Shown one piece after another: positions 54,062 through 64,000 of a DNA stretch of 64,000 nucleotides. The DNA lies in contig NW_025408679.1 in assembly GCF_020360975.1 (NCBI RefSeq), positions 1,922,001-1,986,000 on the forward strand, given 5' to 3'. The notes under the pieces are model-generated. The model searched no databases. It saw only the letters and a list, made by a program, of their open reading frames with translations, and was not told where the DNA came from. The position numbers and the translations under genes were made by a program. The stretch is from Hirsutella rhossiliensis (taxonomy: Eukaryota > Ascomycota > Sordariomycetes > Hypocreales > Ophiocordycipitaceae). How positions within the stretch are numbered: position 1 is the stretch's first letter; every line of letters begins with the position of its first letter.

Positions 54062-54582
54062 AGTAGGACCGTATAATAACCAGTGGGTATCAATAAGATC
54101 GAGGGGAATTTCAGCAGCCTGGCCCTCAGCATGAAGGATATTACGGATTGTATGCCGGCAAGGCAGACCCCATTGGGCCGTGAAGGCACCCGTACAATCC
54201 GTTGGCCGCTGGCCCCGTTTATCGGATAGCTCTTCCGTAGCTAACTTCGCTTGCTTAAAGATCTGCTTTATTGGCTGCCAACCAATTTTCCGGTATATTG
54301 ACTTGAGGATAGGATATTTAGCCCATTCGAGCTGGACCTTCGTGAACTCGTCTTGAAGCGCTTCGAGATGCGTTTTCTGCCGTTGATCCACAAGTTGACG
54401 GATTGAAGCCTGTAGTTGCCAGAGGTCGATAAAACGGTTGTGTAAGAGACTTTTCAACTCGTGATGTGTGCTTTCAACCCGAGAAGTCACCGTAATATCG
54501 TAATTGCGGTATTGTTGGATGGCATACCTACAAAACTGGGCACGCCATGGATAGTAGGTTGTACGGAGGTAGTTGACGAGAG

Positions 54583-54633
54583 CTAAAGTAATTAGCAATA
54601 GTAATATATAACGATATATAGGGCTAGGGTTAC
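54583..54633 (-). other. Intron in MULE-1 transposase gene
   Basis: Minus-strand GTAACCC...CTTTAG, 51 nt. Splicing gives P-A-L-V-N-Y as in MULE-2. Confidence 0.7.
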
Positions 54634-56155
54634 CTGGCTGGTCGAAAAACTCTACACATAGTAGATTCCACTGCTCACTACACTCCTCAGGCGTGCGTGC
54701 CCTAACGACTGAAGCCCAGGCATCACGGATACCGTCAGCTGTATGCTTAAAGGTACGTTTTGGCGGCGGCGGCGGGATTGGGTTCCTTCGTCATCCCGTT
54801 CTTCATCGAGATATTGGTCCGCTAGCTGGGAGGCATGTTGTATCTGTGCCTCGGCGGTATGATCGATCGGTCGGTCCTCGATAGCGTTGGCGTTCGTTCG
54901 GTCGTTTGCGAGGGCAGCCGCGGCGCCGAGGCGAGTGTCTGCTTCATCTGCCCTATCTCCTATAATCTCGGTACCTTCGAGGCTACCAACCCACTTCTTC
55001 TTGATATGTAGGATCACGTTTTTCATCATATGCCAGACGCAGAGTTGTTGCTGTGTAAAGGGGGAAACAGAGGAAAGGGCGTTCTTGAGGGCTTTGTCAA
55101 AATCAGTAATAACAACGCCAGGAGCAGGAATGCTGGCCCGTCGGCCGGTATCGTAGAGATGTGAGAGAATCCAGTTGAAGGCGCCTTCGTCTTCCTTGGA
55201 GGCAATACCAAAGGCTACACTGTAGCTCTTGTGTAGTCCCGTAGTCCCAATGATTTGCAGCAGTGGCATGTTGAAACGGTTGACAAGATACGTGTTATCC
55301 ATGATAAGGAGTTCCGGGTTACGCTTCCAGTCAGCAAGACAGTCAGAGTATATCCAGAATATCCTCCAGATCTTGCCATTAGGGCCACGGTCAACTGCAA
55401 AGAAGGCGACTTCCCCGTCGGCCTTTGCAGCGAGGAGTACGTCGAGGAACGCTTGTGTAGATGTAGTAGCGCCGTAGCGTTGAAGACGAAGCTGGCGCCG
55501 AATGTATCCTACATCACGATCGTTGATTAGGACCTCAGGATGGTCGCGTTGGGTAGCCTCGGCAATATCCTTCCGCATATTAGCTGCGTTGCTACTATAG
55601 GTCTCAACGAGACGGCATAGTCGTTCGATGCCAAATTTGCGTTGACTGCGTTGACGAATAAGGGCAGAGGCAGCCGGCGCGAAGAGAGGCTCGTGGCAGT
55701 GGGATTGACCTTGAAAGTAACCCTGTACGACTGCGAAGGTTGGTGGAATCGGATGTTACTGTAAAACAGGCATCCTGACTTTTTGGTTGACGTTTTGTAC
55801 TTGCCTCATTCTCCTCCCAGGACCTATAGCTACCACTATACTGGCACCGAATGGTGGCTGCTTTACGCTTAGCCTTCCCGGAAGTCTTGCTGTTTGCAAC
55901 GTTAACGACGTAGCCTTGATCTTGCTGATCATTCCGAAGTGCCTCAAGAGCCTCGGCATATGTGCAAAAAAGTGTGTCCTGGATAGATATAGCTCAGGGC
56001 CTTCGCCCTCGATCGTAGCCATCGTGGCGGCGCGGCGGCGTTGGTATTGTGTTGAATGAGAGTGGTGATAGCTTCAAACGCTCCAAATCAAAGATATGCG
56101 GCGTAGGCAGTAGGAAAAGGGAGGCGCGCGTTGGCTACAGTGGCCGCGGCAGCTC

Positions 56156-56260
56156 GCGTTGGGGAACGCGCGCGCCAAATTGTGGTGCGCGCCTACTCTT
56201 CCAAATGGGGTTTAAGTCTCCGTGCATGTTTCGAAATCGTCCGTGCATGTTTCGTTACTC
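56156..56260 (-). repeat. MULE-1 right terminal inverted repeat
   Basis: Inverse of the left repeat with one extra C (TTCCCC against TTCCC). Confidence 0.95.
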
Positions 56261-57540
56261 GGCCGCGGGGGCCCCGAGGAGCTACAAGAGCCTAGAGCTC
56301 AAGGCCTCACCCGGGTGTCCCCCGGAGCTGCACACCAATCGACAACACCTCCACCACCTGCTTGCTACGAGGAGCAGGCACGGGGACTTCGCCGACTGTC
56401 ATAACCACGAAGTGGCCCCGTATCGAACGCTCCTGCGGGAGAAGACAATCGCCATCGGGGCGAATCCCCGACTAACATTGCTACACTCTCTGCTTCCTTT
56501 TCTTTTCTTTTCTTTCTGCCCCGTAGGCCCTCCTCGAGGGGGCTTGCGGCCGGCCCATGACTTCGTGGGCTTTCTCAGTCACCCGGCCTCGGCCAAAGAC
56601 TGACTACTATTACGGCTTCACTGCCGTGCCTGGAACCCGCTGACGGGGGAAGGGCCCCGAATTTCCGACCGGCCTCAAGAGCCGCAGAATTGCTAGATGG
56701 AGTGGTTAGGTGCTACACACGGTCCTTAGTCCAGGTACTCGGGATATTCTATGTATCTAGTCTTCTCTAGCCTAGCACGTCTTTTGCCCTTATAGGGATG
56801 TCCCAGACGGTAATCAATACTACTACTACTACTCCGGAGGGGGCGGGGCGAGCTGTAGGGGGAGTGGGCTGAAACAGGACTGCTGCTGTCGCCATTGATT
56901 CGAATGGCCATCTTGCCCTGGTGGTGAGGGCGGAGAATGGTCACGTTGCCATCACAATGCATGGTTTCGACAACAACGACACCAAGGAGAAACATTTCGT
57001 CAGCTAGCGCGAGAGTCGGGAAATTCTGGGATCATGATGCTGGCATTGCTGGGGAGCGAGGTGAAGAGCTGGAATTTTGGGAGATTGCGGGTGTCATAAC
57101 GCGTCCTCACGGAGCTGCGGAGCTTCAGAGCTAGACTCTCCAGCTGCCCAAGCCGTTGATGCAGAAGCCCTCCGGACGGCAAAGGACGATGTTCTCCGCG
57201 AACCGCGTGTTTGCAGTAGATGGATACGCCCCCCCCTGTCTCAAACTCCGTCGCGGTTCTTACCCGCAGTTGTATGCCGTCAGAACCTGAGAAAACACGC
57301 AAAAGCTAGTCGCAGAACAGACAAGTATCGCAGATAGCGTAGAAGATCATTGGTGACTCCAATTCCGACGGCGTTAAAAGGCCAGCTGCATCCATTTAAG
57401 ATCCACCAAGCCGCATTGTTGATGACGCCATATCCAACGTTTCCGGATGCAACGGCGGATTGCCGGGTCCGTCGGCCGGCTACTCTTCACTGTAGAGAAG
57501 GCGTAGAGCTTGATTTGAAAGCACGTTAGGGGAAACCGTG
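56261..57540. other. Gene-free stretch upstream of the Old Yellow Enzyme gene
   Basis: No convincing gene. A CT-rich tract at about 56500-56520 and a short TAC-type repeat at about 56820 are present. The last few hundred bases are presumably the promoter of the gene at 57641. Confidence 0.45.
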
Positions 57541-57546
57541 TATATA
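57541..57546 (+). promoter_or_regulatory. TATA box of the Old Yellow Enzyme gene
   Basis: TATATA lies 95-100 bases upstream of the ATG at 57641. Confidence 0.5.
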
Positions 57547-57640
57547 GAACTGGCCGTGGCGCCTGCTTTGTAGCCTGCAGGCCTCATCGCATCGGCAGAA
57601 GTCAAGCGCAAACTACAGCAACCCCATTAAGCCCAGCATC

Positions 57641-59129
<1,489 letters not shown>

Positions 59130-59149
59130 TAAGGAGTGACGAGAGGCTA

Positions 59150-59245
59150 CTTGGGGGGACTAAAATCCGTCCCGATTCCCGCGCATGTCAAGTCATGCAC
59201 GGGGGGTGCGTTGAGTAGCAAAAAGTCCGTTGATTCGCAAAAAAG
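59150..59245 (+). repeat. pogo-1B terminal inverted repeat (left)
   Basis: Same sequence as 21695-21790 apart from GTGC(G/A)TTG. Confidence 0.95.
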
Positions 59246-59364
59246 AGTACATAGCGGCCCCGCCAATTAACTAGTAGGATTATGTACCTAATTTCCCCCC
59301 ATAAACGCACGAAGCCCCACCACGTCGATTTACGCACTTATCCGTACAACAATTAGACATACAG

Positions 59365-60936
59365 AAGGTGCGAGCCATCGTAATGCCGCGGAAGAGCAAG
59401 AACAGCACCAAGCGCAACTCGAACCAATTCGAGTTGCTCGATGACGAGGATGACGGTACGAACGACAATGTGGCCTGTAGCATCATTATGGCCAATCCGA
59501 CAAGCGCGGCCGACGTGACAAGGACCAGCACCCGCGGTCGCCCTCTGAAACCGACACTGCAATTCGACCCAGAACCGCGCCCATCACGAAAGAAATCCGC
59601 CGTCCCGAAAGCGAAATCGACGAACGCCGACCCCAGTGCAAACGAGGATTCATTGGCACGAATTGAAGCTCTCCTGCAACGCGTCGAGGAGCGGGCCGGA
59701 AGGGCGGAGAAACGCGTCGAGTCTCTGGAAGAGTTCATTCGAAACGAACTCTTCCCACGCGTCGCTGGCCCTCTGGAGTCCGCCACTCCAAGTGCACCTC
59801 ATCAGCAACAGCAACAGCACCTGCCACCTTCGCCACCACCCTCTCCGTTCCCAGGACCACTGCCAGGCATTGGGTTGGACGTGAGTCGGGTCCTAGACAG
59901 CGATGTGAAGGACGGCAATGCCGGGACTATTCGTCGGCGCGCGAACGCTGCCCTTGAGAAGTTGGGTGTGACCTGTCTGGGCGTCAATTCTAAGGGAAAC
60001 GGGCGTTTTCGGCTTCTCTTTCGAGAGTCGGACGTCGATAAAGTACGACAGAACGACACCTGGATGAGGACACACTTCGACAAGGGAACGCTATATGGGG
60101 AGCAGTGGTACCCTCTACGGGTTGATAGAGCCCATTGTGGGGTTGCGACGGATGATATCGGATGCGCCGTCTTTGGGCGGATGAACGGGGTGAAAGTGCA
60201 CAAGATGCGATGGCTCGGGACAGCGTCTGTCGACAAGGAGTACCGCTCTCTGGTGGTACATCTGGATAAGAAAGAGGAGGTGGACAGGTTGCTTGCCAAA
60301 CGAACGGTTGAGATGGCGAATGGCGAGTGTGCATACACGCGACCATTCGTTCAGGGACTTCAACCAGCGAGATGCTACCGCTGCCACCTCTACGGACACT
60401 TGCATTATCGCTGCAAGGCGCCAACTCCGATCTGTGGACAGTGCGGCCAACCGGGCCATTCTGCGTCGACCTGCACCTCCGACGTTTTTAAGTGTGCAGC
60501 GTGCGGTGGAAAAGGAGCACACAAAGCTACAGATCCTGGGTGCCCGGTGTATCGCCGGGAACTCGCCAAGTTACGACCGACACCTTACTAACATACATCC
60601 TCTGTCTTAACCTTTTCTTTTCAGCACAAACCCTCTACCTATACCTGTGGTTGCCCCACAGCTGGTAGGTTAGCTACACCGGACGGCTAAAGGCAGGTGG
60701 ACTCTTCGTCAAATGCGGCGGAGGAGAGTGGTCTGTACCTCATCAGACAGGCTCCAGAATTGGAAAGGGACAGGTCAAATGAGCAAGAGACGGATTGAAG
60801 GATGTAAGAGAAATTTAGGCATTAGATCGGGACGAATTCCTTGGGCTCGGAACCGAGTATTGGACAACTCTAGATTAGGCTTAGCGAGTCTGACGCAGTG
60901 CCTCTGACTATCGTCAATGGCGAAATAAACATCATC
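59365..60936 (+). mobile_element. LINE-derived insert carrying ORF1 only
   Basis: A 1572-bp insert within the 3' region of pogo-1B. The 13-bp sequence ATTAGACATACAG occurs at 59352-59364 and again at 60937-60949; pogo-1A has it once (complement of about 51282-51294). Such a long, perfect duplication with no inverted repeats is expected of target-primed reverse transcription. The 5' end starts 18 bases before the ORF1 ATG. After ORF1 there are 345 non-coding bases ending AAATAAACATCATC. No endonuclease or reverse transcriptase is present. Confidence 0.88.
59383..60591 (+). CDS. LINE ORF1 (gag-like, coiled coil and three CCHC knuckles)
   Basis: Intact 402-aa frame with ATG at 59383 (MPRKSKNSTKRNSNQFELLD). 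Residues about 91-120 form a heptad coil (LARIEALLQRVEERAGRAEK). A Pro/Gln-rich linker follows, then an RNA-binding-type central domain (GTIRRRANAALEKLGVTCLG, FRLLFRESDVDKVRQND). The C-terminus has three knuckles: CYRCHLYGHLHYRC (331-344), CGQCGQPGHSASTC (351-364) and a longer CAACGGKGAHKATDPGC (371-387). This layout is that of ORF1 proteins from fungal Tad-like/I-type LINEs, which coat the RNA and act as chaperones. ORF2 is absent. TACTAAC at the stop codon followed by a T-rich tract and CAG (about 60588-60626) looks like a splice acceptor. Confidence 0.85.
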   Translation: MPRKSKNSTKRNSNQFELLDDEDDGTNDNVACSIIMANPTSAADVTRTSTRGRPLKPTLQFDPEPRPSRKKSAVPKAKSTNADPSANEDSLARIEALLQRVEERAGRAEKRVESLEEFIRNELFPRVAGPLESATPSAPHQQQQQHLPPSPPPSPFPGPLPGIGLDVSRVLDSDVKDGNAGTIRRRANAALEKLGVTCLGVNSKGNGRFRLLFRESDVDKVRQNDTWMRTHFDKGTLYGEQWYPLRVDRAHCGVATDDIGCAVFGRMNGVKVHKMRWLGTASVDKEYRSLVVHLDKKEEVDRLLAKRTVEMANGECAYTRPFVQGLQPARCYRCHLYGHLHYRCKAPTPICGQCGQPGHSASTCTSDVFKCAACGGKGAHKATDPGCPVYRRELAKLRPTPY

Positions 60937-60984
60937 ATTAGACATACAGCTAGATTGATGGTCTCACGATGCTAGATTGCCTAT

Positions 60985-63230
60985 CTATTCCTCCTTTATA
61001 ATAGCTTCAAATTCCTCGGTTAGCCCGTCAATAACGATCTCTTCAGTAATCTCAATTCCGTCAACTTCAAACGTAAGCGCCCTTCGTGCTGTAGACCTCT
61101 CTTGGGTCTCTAAGATAACCAATTCAACGGCTTTCTGTACGACCTCGCGATCGTAGTCTTTGGGCCAAGTAAGAACGCTGCTTCGATTGTACGTAATGTC
61201 ATTGTACCATATCCAAGCGAAAGGACAGTCAGTCGATCGATCTGGATCGCCAAGGGCACGGAAAGCGGCGTATTGGTAACATATCGACTCGATACTATCC
61301 ATGTAGCTTCGAAGACCTCGTTTGTCGCGGCCAAGGAGCCGTAGCTGCTTGTTTGATGACTTCGAGATACTATCTCGGCAGGTACCCTTAACCTGCCTAA
61401 CCCAGCGGCGCAAAAACGCAGCCTCTTCACGGACTTCCTTTGCCGCCTTCGTGCCTCGTCAGCCTGTGCAGCCAGTCGGTTGTATTCGTCTTTTGCGACA
61501 CGTAGTCTCGAATCGTGGACGGTTAATGGCCCGAATTTCCTACAATCGATGTCCCTTCTGCTAGTTTCGATCGTCTAAGCTGATTCTCTTTGAGACGCCT
61601 CATCTCATCCGTGGCGGTGATACCATTGAGTGCGAGGGTGTGCGCTGCTTTACGTACTTTTCCCTGTACGTGTGCAACTGACGGCGTAATAGGCGTACCT
61701 GATGCAATAGAGAGGTCTATCCGTAGTCTGATGAATTCATGGCATTTGTGGATGTCGTGAAGATTTAGCCGTGGTGTTTTGAGGGTCTTCCAGTCAATAC
61801 GATGGACTGTAACGGGCGTTGCTGGCCCTCTACCGCCTGGAACCGCTTCGATCGATCGAGAAGTTGGCGTCTGTGGTGTAGAGCGCATATTTTCGAATGC
61901 ATCCTCGTTACTACTATCGTCATCTATTGGCGTGCCTTCCTCAACGAACCCAGGGAGTTCTCGTTCGCGGACAGAGTCGGTTAATGAGGATAACGCATCT
62001 TGCAACTGGTCGAGGACGACGCTTGGGTTGAATGGAAAGAGACCAGATTTCTCCCAGGCTGATAGGATCGTAGGCCGCTTAAAGGTTCGGTTACGCATCT
62101 CTTGAAGATGGAAAAGGAAGTCGGTCTTGTTGAAGTTAGTAGCTCCGTTTGCAATCTCACGATATAGCACTTGTTGATGCCAGTGCTTGTAGGGACCAAA
62201 GACCCCAACGTCAAGCGGCTGGAGTAGGTGAGTCACATGAGGCGGTAACGGGAACAGCTGTATATTGTGTTGGTAGCAAAAATGCACCAATTCGTATGTA
62301 AAGTGGTTCTCGCAGCCGTCCATTAAGACAAGGCGCTCCTCTTCGGGGACTTGGGGCCGGGTGTGACGCTCGAAGTGGTCGATGAATTCGAGGGCAAGGA
62401 TATCGTTGACGTAGCCCTTTGGGCTTGTTGTAATTGTTATGCCTTTATCGAGGTTATCGTTAACCCAACGGACCGGGATCTGTGCCCTGGAAGGATGAGG
62501 AAAGGAGGATACTGCTGCCGGTCGCGGAGATTGACTCTATAGCAGTAATCGAGACCGTATCCCGAGAGTCTGTTAAGACGGGGTTATTGACTTCGTTAAA
62601 GGTCCAAATATACGTCCCGGTATGTAAATACCCCACCATAAAGCCTGTTTCATCGAAGTTCCAGATATTCTCGCGTCTGATGCTATTTCTATCGATGTAC
62701 CTATTCCAGTCTTGGTAGAATCGAGAGAGGACTTCACGGTCTTGCATGACTTTACGCTTTGCGTCTCGGGCAACTGCCTTCGACGATGGAAATATTGTTT
62801 GTAGCGTTTTATAAATCGTCGAGCCCATGACCCACTAGCTGTAGTATTACCTCGGCCCGTAGCTTTGAGTATCGCGTTGGCATGTTGTTGTAAGGAGCGT
62901 TGCTGGATGTGGTGGCCTTGTGTGATGCGGCGATGCGCCCAGCATAGTACCTCCTTCTCTTCTTCCGGTGAAAGAAGTGTACGGTTGCCTCCATTGGTAG
63001 CCTTTGGATGATTGCCTTGAATACGAGACCGTAACCGATAGTAGGGTACGCGTAATGCAGCAGAAGCTGCCATGATTGATTGTACGGTAAAACCCATCGT
63101 GATAGAGCTGGGTTGCTGCGACGGTTCGCGTCTCGAGGTTATCGGGTGTAAAGCGCGAGAAATGAGGCAAGCCGGTCTCTGAATCGATCCACGTATTGAT
63201 AATAGATGAGTTACCTTCTAGAGAGGCCAT
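60985..63230 (-). pseudogene. pogo-1B transposase, frameshifted
   Basis: Same gene as in pogo-1A but not split by pogo-2. ATG is at 63230 (MASLEGNSSIINTWIDSETG). The frame changes at the same place as in pogo-1A (DGFYRTI to MAASAALRV), then near 62775 and 62490. WNFDETGFMVGYL (first Asp), LMDGCENHFTYELVHFCYQH (second) and LLQPLDVGVFGPYK (third) are present with 35-residue spacing. 62323-61523 is an open stretch that corrects several one-base losses seen in pogo-1A. Near 61440 five bases are missing from the Lys-rich part of the tail. Ends FEAIIKEE at 60985. Confidence 0.87.
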
Positions 63231-63434
63231 ACTGCAAGGGATAGATAGTAAAATCGTAGTAATTGTTATCGTTAATTAACTAGTCTTGTGATGTACTAGT
63301 AAAGACCATGATGTCTAACGCGCATCGCGCGTCATCTAGCGTTAAATGCGGGTTGTTTTTCTTGTAACGCGGATATGTAGGAAAAGGGGTACCTTAATTT
63401 GTGTGGACCGCTCACTAAACTATAAGTCACTATT

Positions 63435-63530
63435 TTTTTTTGCGAATCAACGGACTTTTTGCTACTCAACGCACCCCCCGTGCATGACTTGACATGCGCG
63501 GGAATCGGGACGGATTTTAGTCCCCCCAAG
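63435..63530 (-). repeat. pogo-1B terminal inverted repeat (right)
   Basis: Inverse of 59150-59245; TA follows at 63531-63532. Confidence 0.95.
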
Positions 63531-63571
63531 TAGGAATTAGCCGACTTGGGGTAGGAAATATCCAGTCCCTA
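63531..63571. repeat. 41-bp direct repeat, first copy
   Basis: TAGGAATTAGCCGACTTGGG and 21 further bases, repeated exactly at 63690-63730, with 118 bases between. It includes an internal near-duplication of GGGGTAGGAA. It may be a terminal or subterminal part of an unidentified element. Confidence 0.85.
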
Positions 63572-63689
63572 AACGAATCGTGTGAATAGCTGAGGCAATT
63601 AATTGGGAGGTCGAGGCAAAATAGGTACCTATTGGTACCAGCCAATTTATGTGGGCACTGCAAGTCGTGGCGTTTGCGCCACTTTGGGG

Positions 63690-63730
63690 TAGGAATTAGC
63701 CGACTTGGGGTAGGAAATATCCAGTCCCTA
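63690..63730. repeat. 41-bp direct repeat, second copy
   Basis: Identical to 63531-63571; it abuts the hAT fragment at 63741. Confidence 0.85.
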
Positions 63731-63740
63731 TTATTATTGT

Positions 63741-63897
63741 ATCGTTACTGCCTGCATTGTCCATCACAAAATATCCAAGGTTGGAAGTAAACCCCCAGTC
63801 ATTAACCACTTCCAAAATTGCTGTTGCAAGGTGACATCCATCGTGCTCACTGTCGATGTCTTTCAAAGCCAAGACGTGGTGTTCCAACTGACTGTCT
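63741..63897 (-). pseudogene. hAT transposase fragment
   Basis: The minus strand reads HHVLALKDIDSEHDGCHLAT, AILEVVNDWGFTSNLG and YFVMDNAGSNDT, matching the hAT catalytic-domain block found in hAT-1, hAT-3 and hAT-4 (GEHSGEN, YFMLDNASSND). It stops abruptly at the 41-bp repeat. The rest of the element may continue beyond the window. Confidence 0.75.
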
Positions 63898-64000
63898 TCT
63901 GCAAGCCCGGCGCTGCTGCTCGCGAGCCAAGTCGGCGACGTAGCGCGCGGTGCTTCTCACGACAGAGGCCAGCTCCCTCGCAAAGTCGTCCCTTTGCTGC
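63898..64000. other. Right window edge, nothing recognised
   Basis: GC-rich; probably the upstream part of the same hAT remnant, but no conserved motif is visible. Confidence 0.3.

Larger units (their letters stand above)
53487..56022 (-). pseudogene. MULE-1 transposase, frameshifted
   Basis: The FAR1-type zinc finger region (about 56022-55640) is in several frames (CTYAEALEALRNDQQDQGYV, IRCQYSGSYRSWEENE). 55578-54652 encodes the core: RYGATTSTQAFLDVL, LLIMDNTYLVNRFNMPLLQI with the first Asp, VVITDFDKALKNALSS with the second, and LCVWHMMKNVILHIKKKW. A 51-nt intron (54583-54633) leads to the exon with the glutamate (RVESTHHELKS) and the SWIM finger (CTGAFTAQWGLPCRHTI). A second intron (54014-54061, 48 nt) precedes the tail exon (LASVSSRVDDLAQQIGDF, VPSLPQ). 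Both introns agree with MULE-2. The core frame itself is open for more than 300 residues. Confidence 0.87.
53031..56260 (-). mobile_element. MULE-1: Mutator-like element, family 1
   Basis: Terminal inverted repeats of about 103-108 bp (53031-53136 and 56156-56260) begin GAGTAACGAAACATGCACGG. The gene lies on the minus strand. The 9-bp flanks (AAGGCACAG and GGCCGCGGG) do not match, so no target duplication is visible; an end has been exchanged or a flank deleted. Its left arm is nearly identical to MULE-0. Confidence 0.92.
59150..63530 (-). mobile_element. pogo-1B
   Basis: About 96-bp terminal inverted repeats (59150-59245 and 63435-63530) are flanked by TA (59148-59149 and 63531-63532). It is the same element as pogo-1A, inserted 20 bases after the Old Yellow Enzyme stop codon. 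It is interrupted by the LINE-type insert at 59365-60936. Confidence 0.95.

Overview
This is genomic DNA of a filamentous ascomycete, probably Pezizomycotina. Short GT-AG introns with TACTAAC-like branch sites, TATA-containing promoters, small secreted protein genes and an Old Yellow Enzyme support this. The mobile elements (Fot/pogo, Mutator-like, hAT, Ty1/copia, Ty3/gypsy with chromodomain, a Tad-like LINE ORF1) are typical of fungi. I could not fix the genus. I recognised no tRNA, rRNA, CRISPR array or bacterial-type gene.

The window is a transposon graveyard with only three host-type genes: a 189-aa secreted protein with two internal repeats (1748-2317, minus), a 154-aa secreted protein with 18 cysteines after its signal peptide in three 6-Cys modules (20997-21461, plus), and a three-exon Old Yellow Enzyme gene (57641-59129, plus).

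Layout: 1-885 is the end of a Mutator-like element (MULE-0). 3028-3420 is a Helitron/PIF1-like helicase scrap. 3858-7369 is Copia-1, cut off at a stray MULE terminal repeat (7370-7453). 7454-12512 is Copia-2, a 1635-codon polyprotein frame broken by one TGA. 12870-19017 is MULE-2 (9-bp target duplication) containing hAT-1 (13051-16189). 19027-20784 is pogo-3 with an intact 464-aa transposase. 21695-51494 is a 29.8-kb nest: pogo-1A holds pogo-2 (22794-49789), which holds hAT-2 (23905-26547) and hAT-3 (26723-48868). hAT-3 holds Copia-4 (26898-36509, itself holding Copia-5, 29950-33555) and a gypsy chromovirus (37841-46461, itself holding hAT-4, 43509-46330). Each of these nested elements has target-site duplications I could read. 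53031-56260 is MULE-1, near-identical to MULE-0 at its end. 59150-63530 is pogo-1B, split by a 1572-bp LINE derivative that carries ORF1 only. 63741-63897 is a hAT scrap at the right edge.

Almost all coding damage is by single-base indels in short homopolymers rather than by C-to-T substitution. The elements therefore do not look RIP-mutated, and some 'pseudogenes' may be assembly errors: the gypsy LTRs are identical over 177 bp although its frame is broken at least five times. The points most worth following up are the ORF1-only LINE, the gypsy self-priming signature, the Copia-5 copy lacking the RT core but with identical LTRs, and the repeat motifs that change in concert within the terminal repeats of the MULE, hAT and pogo families.
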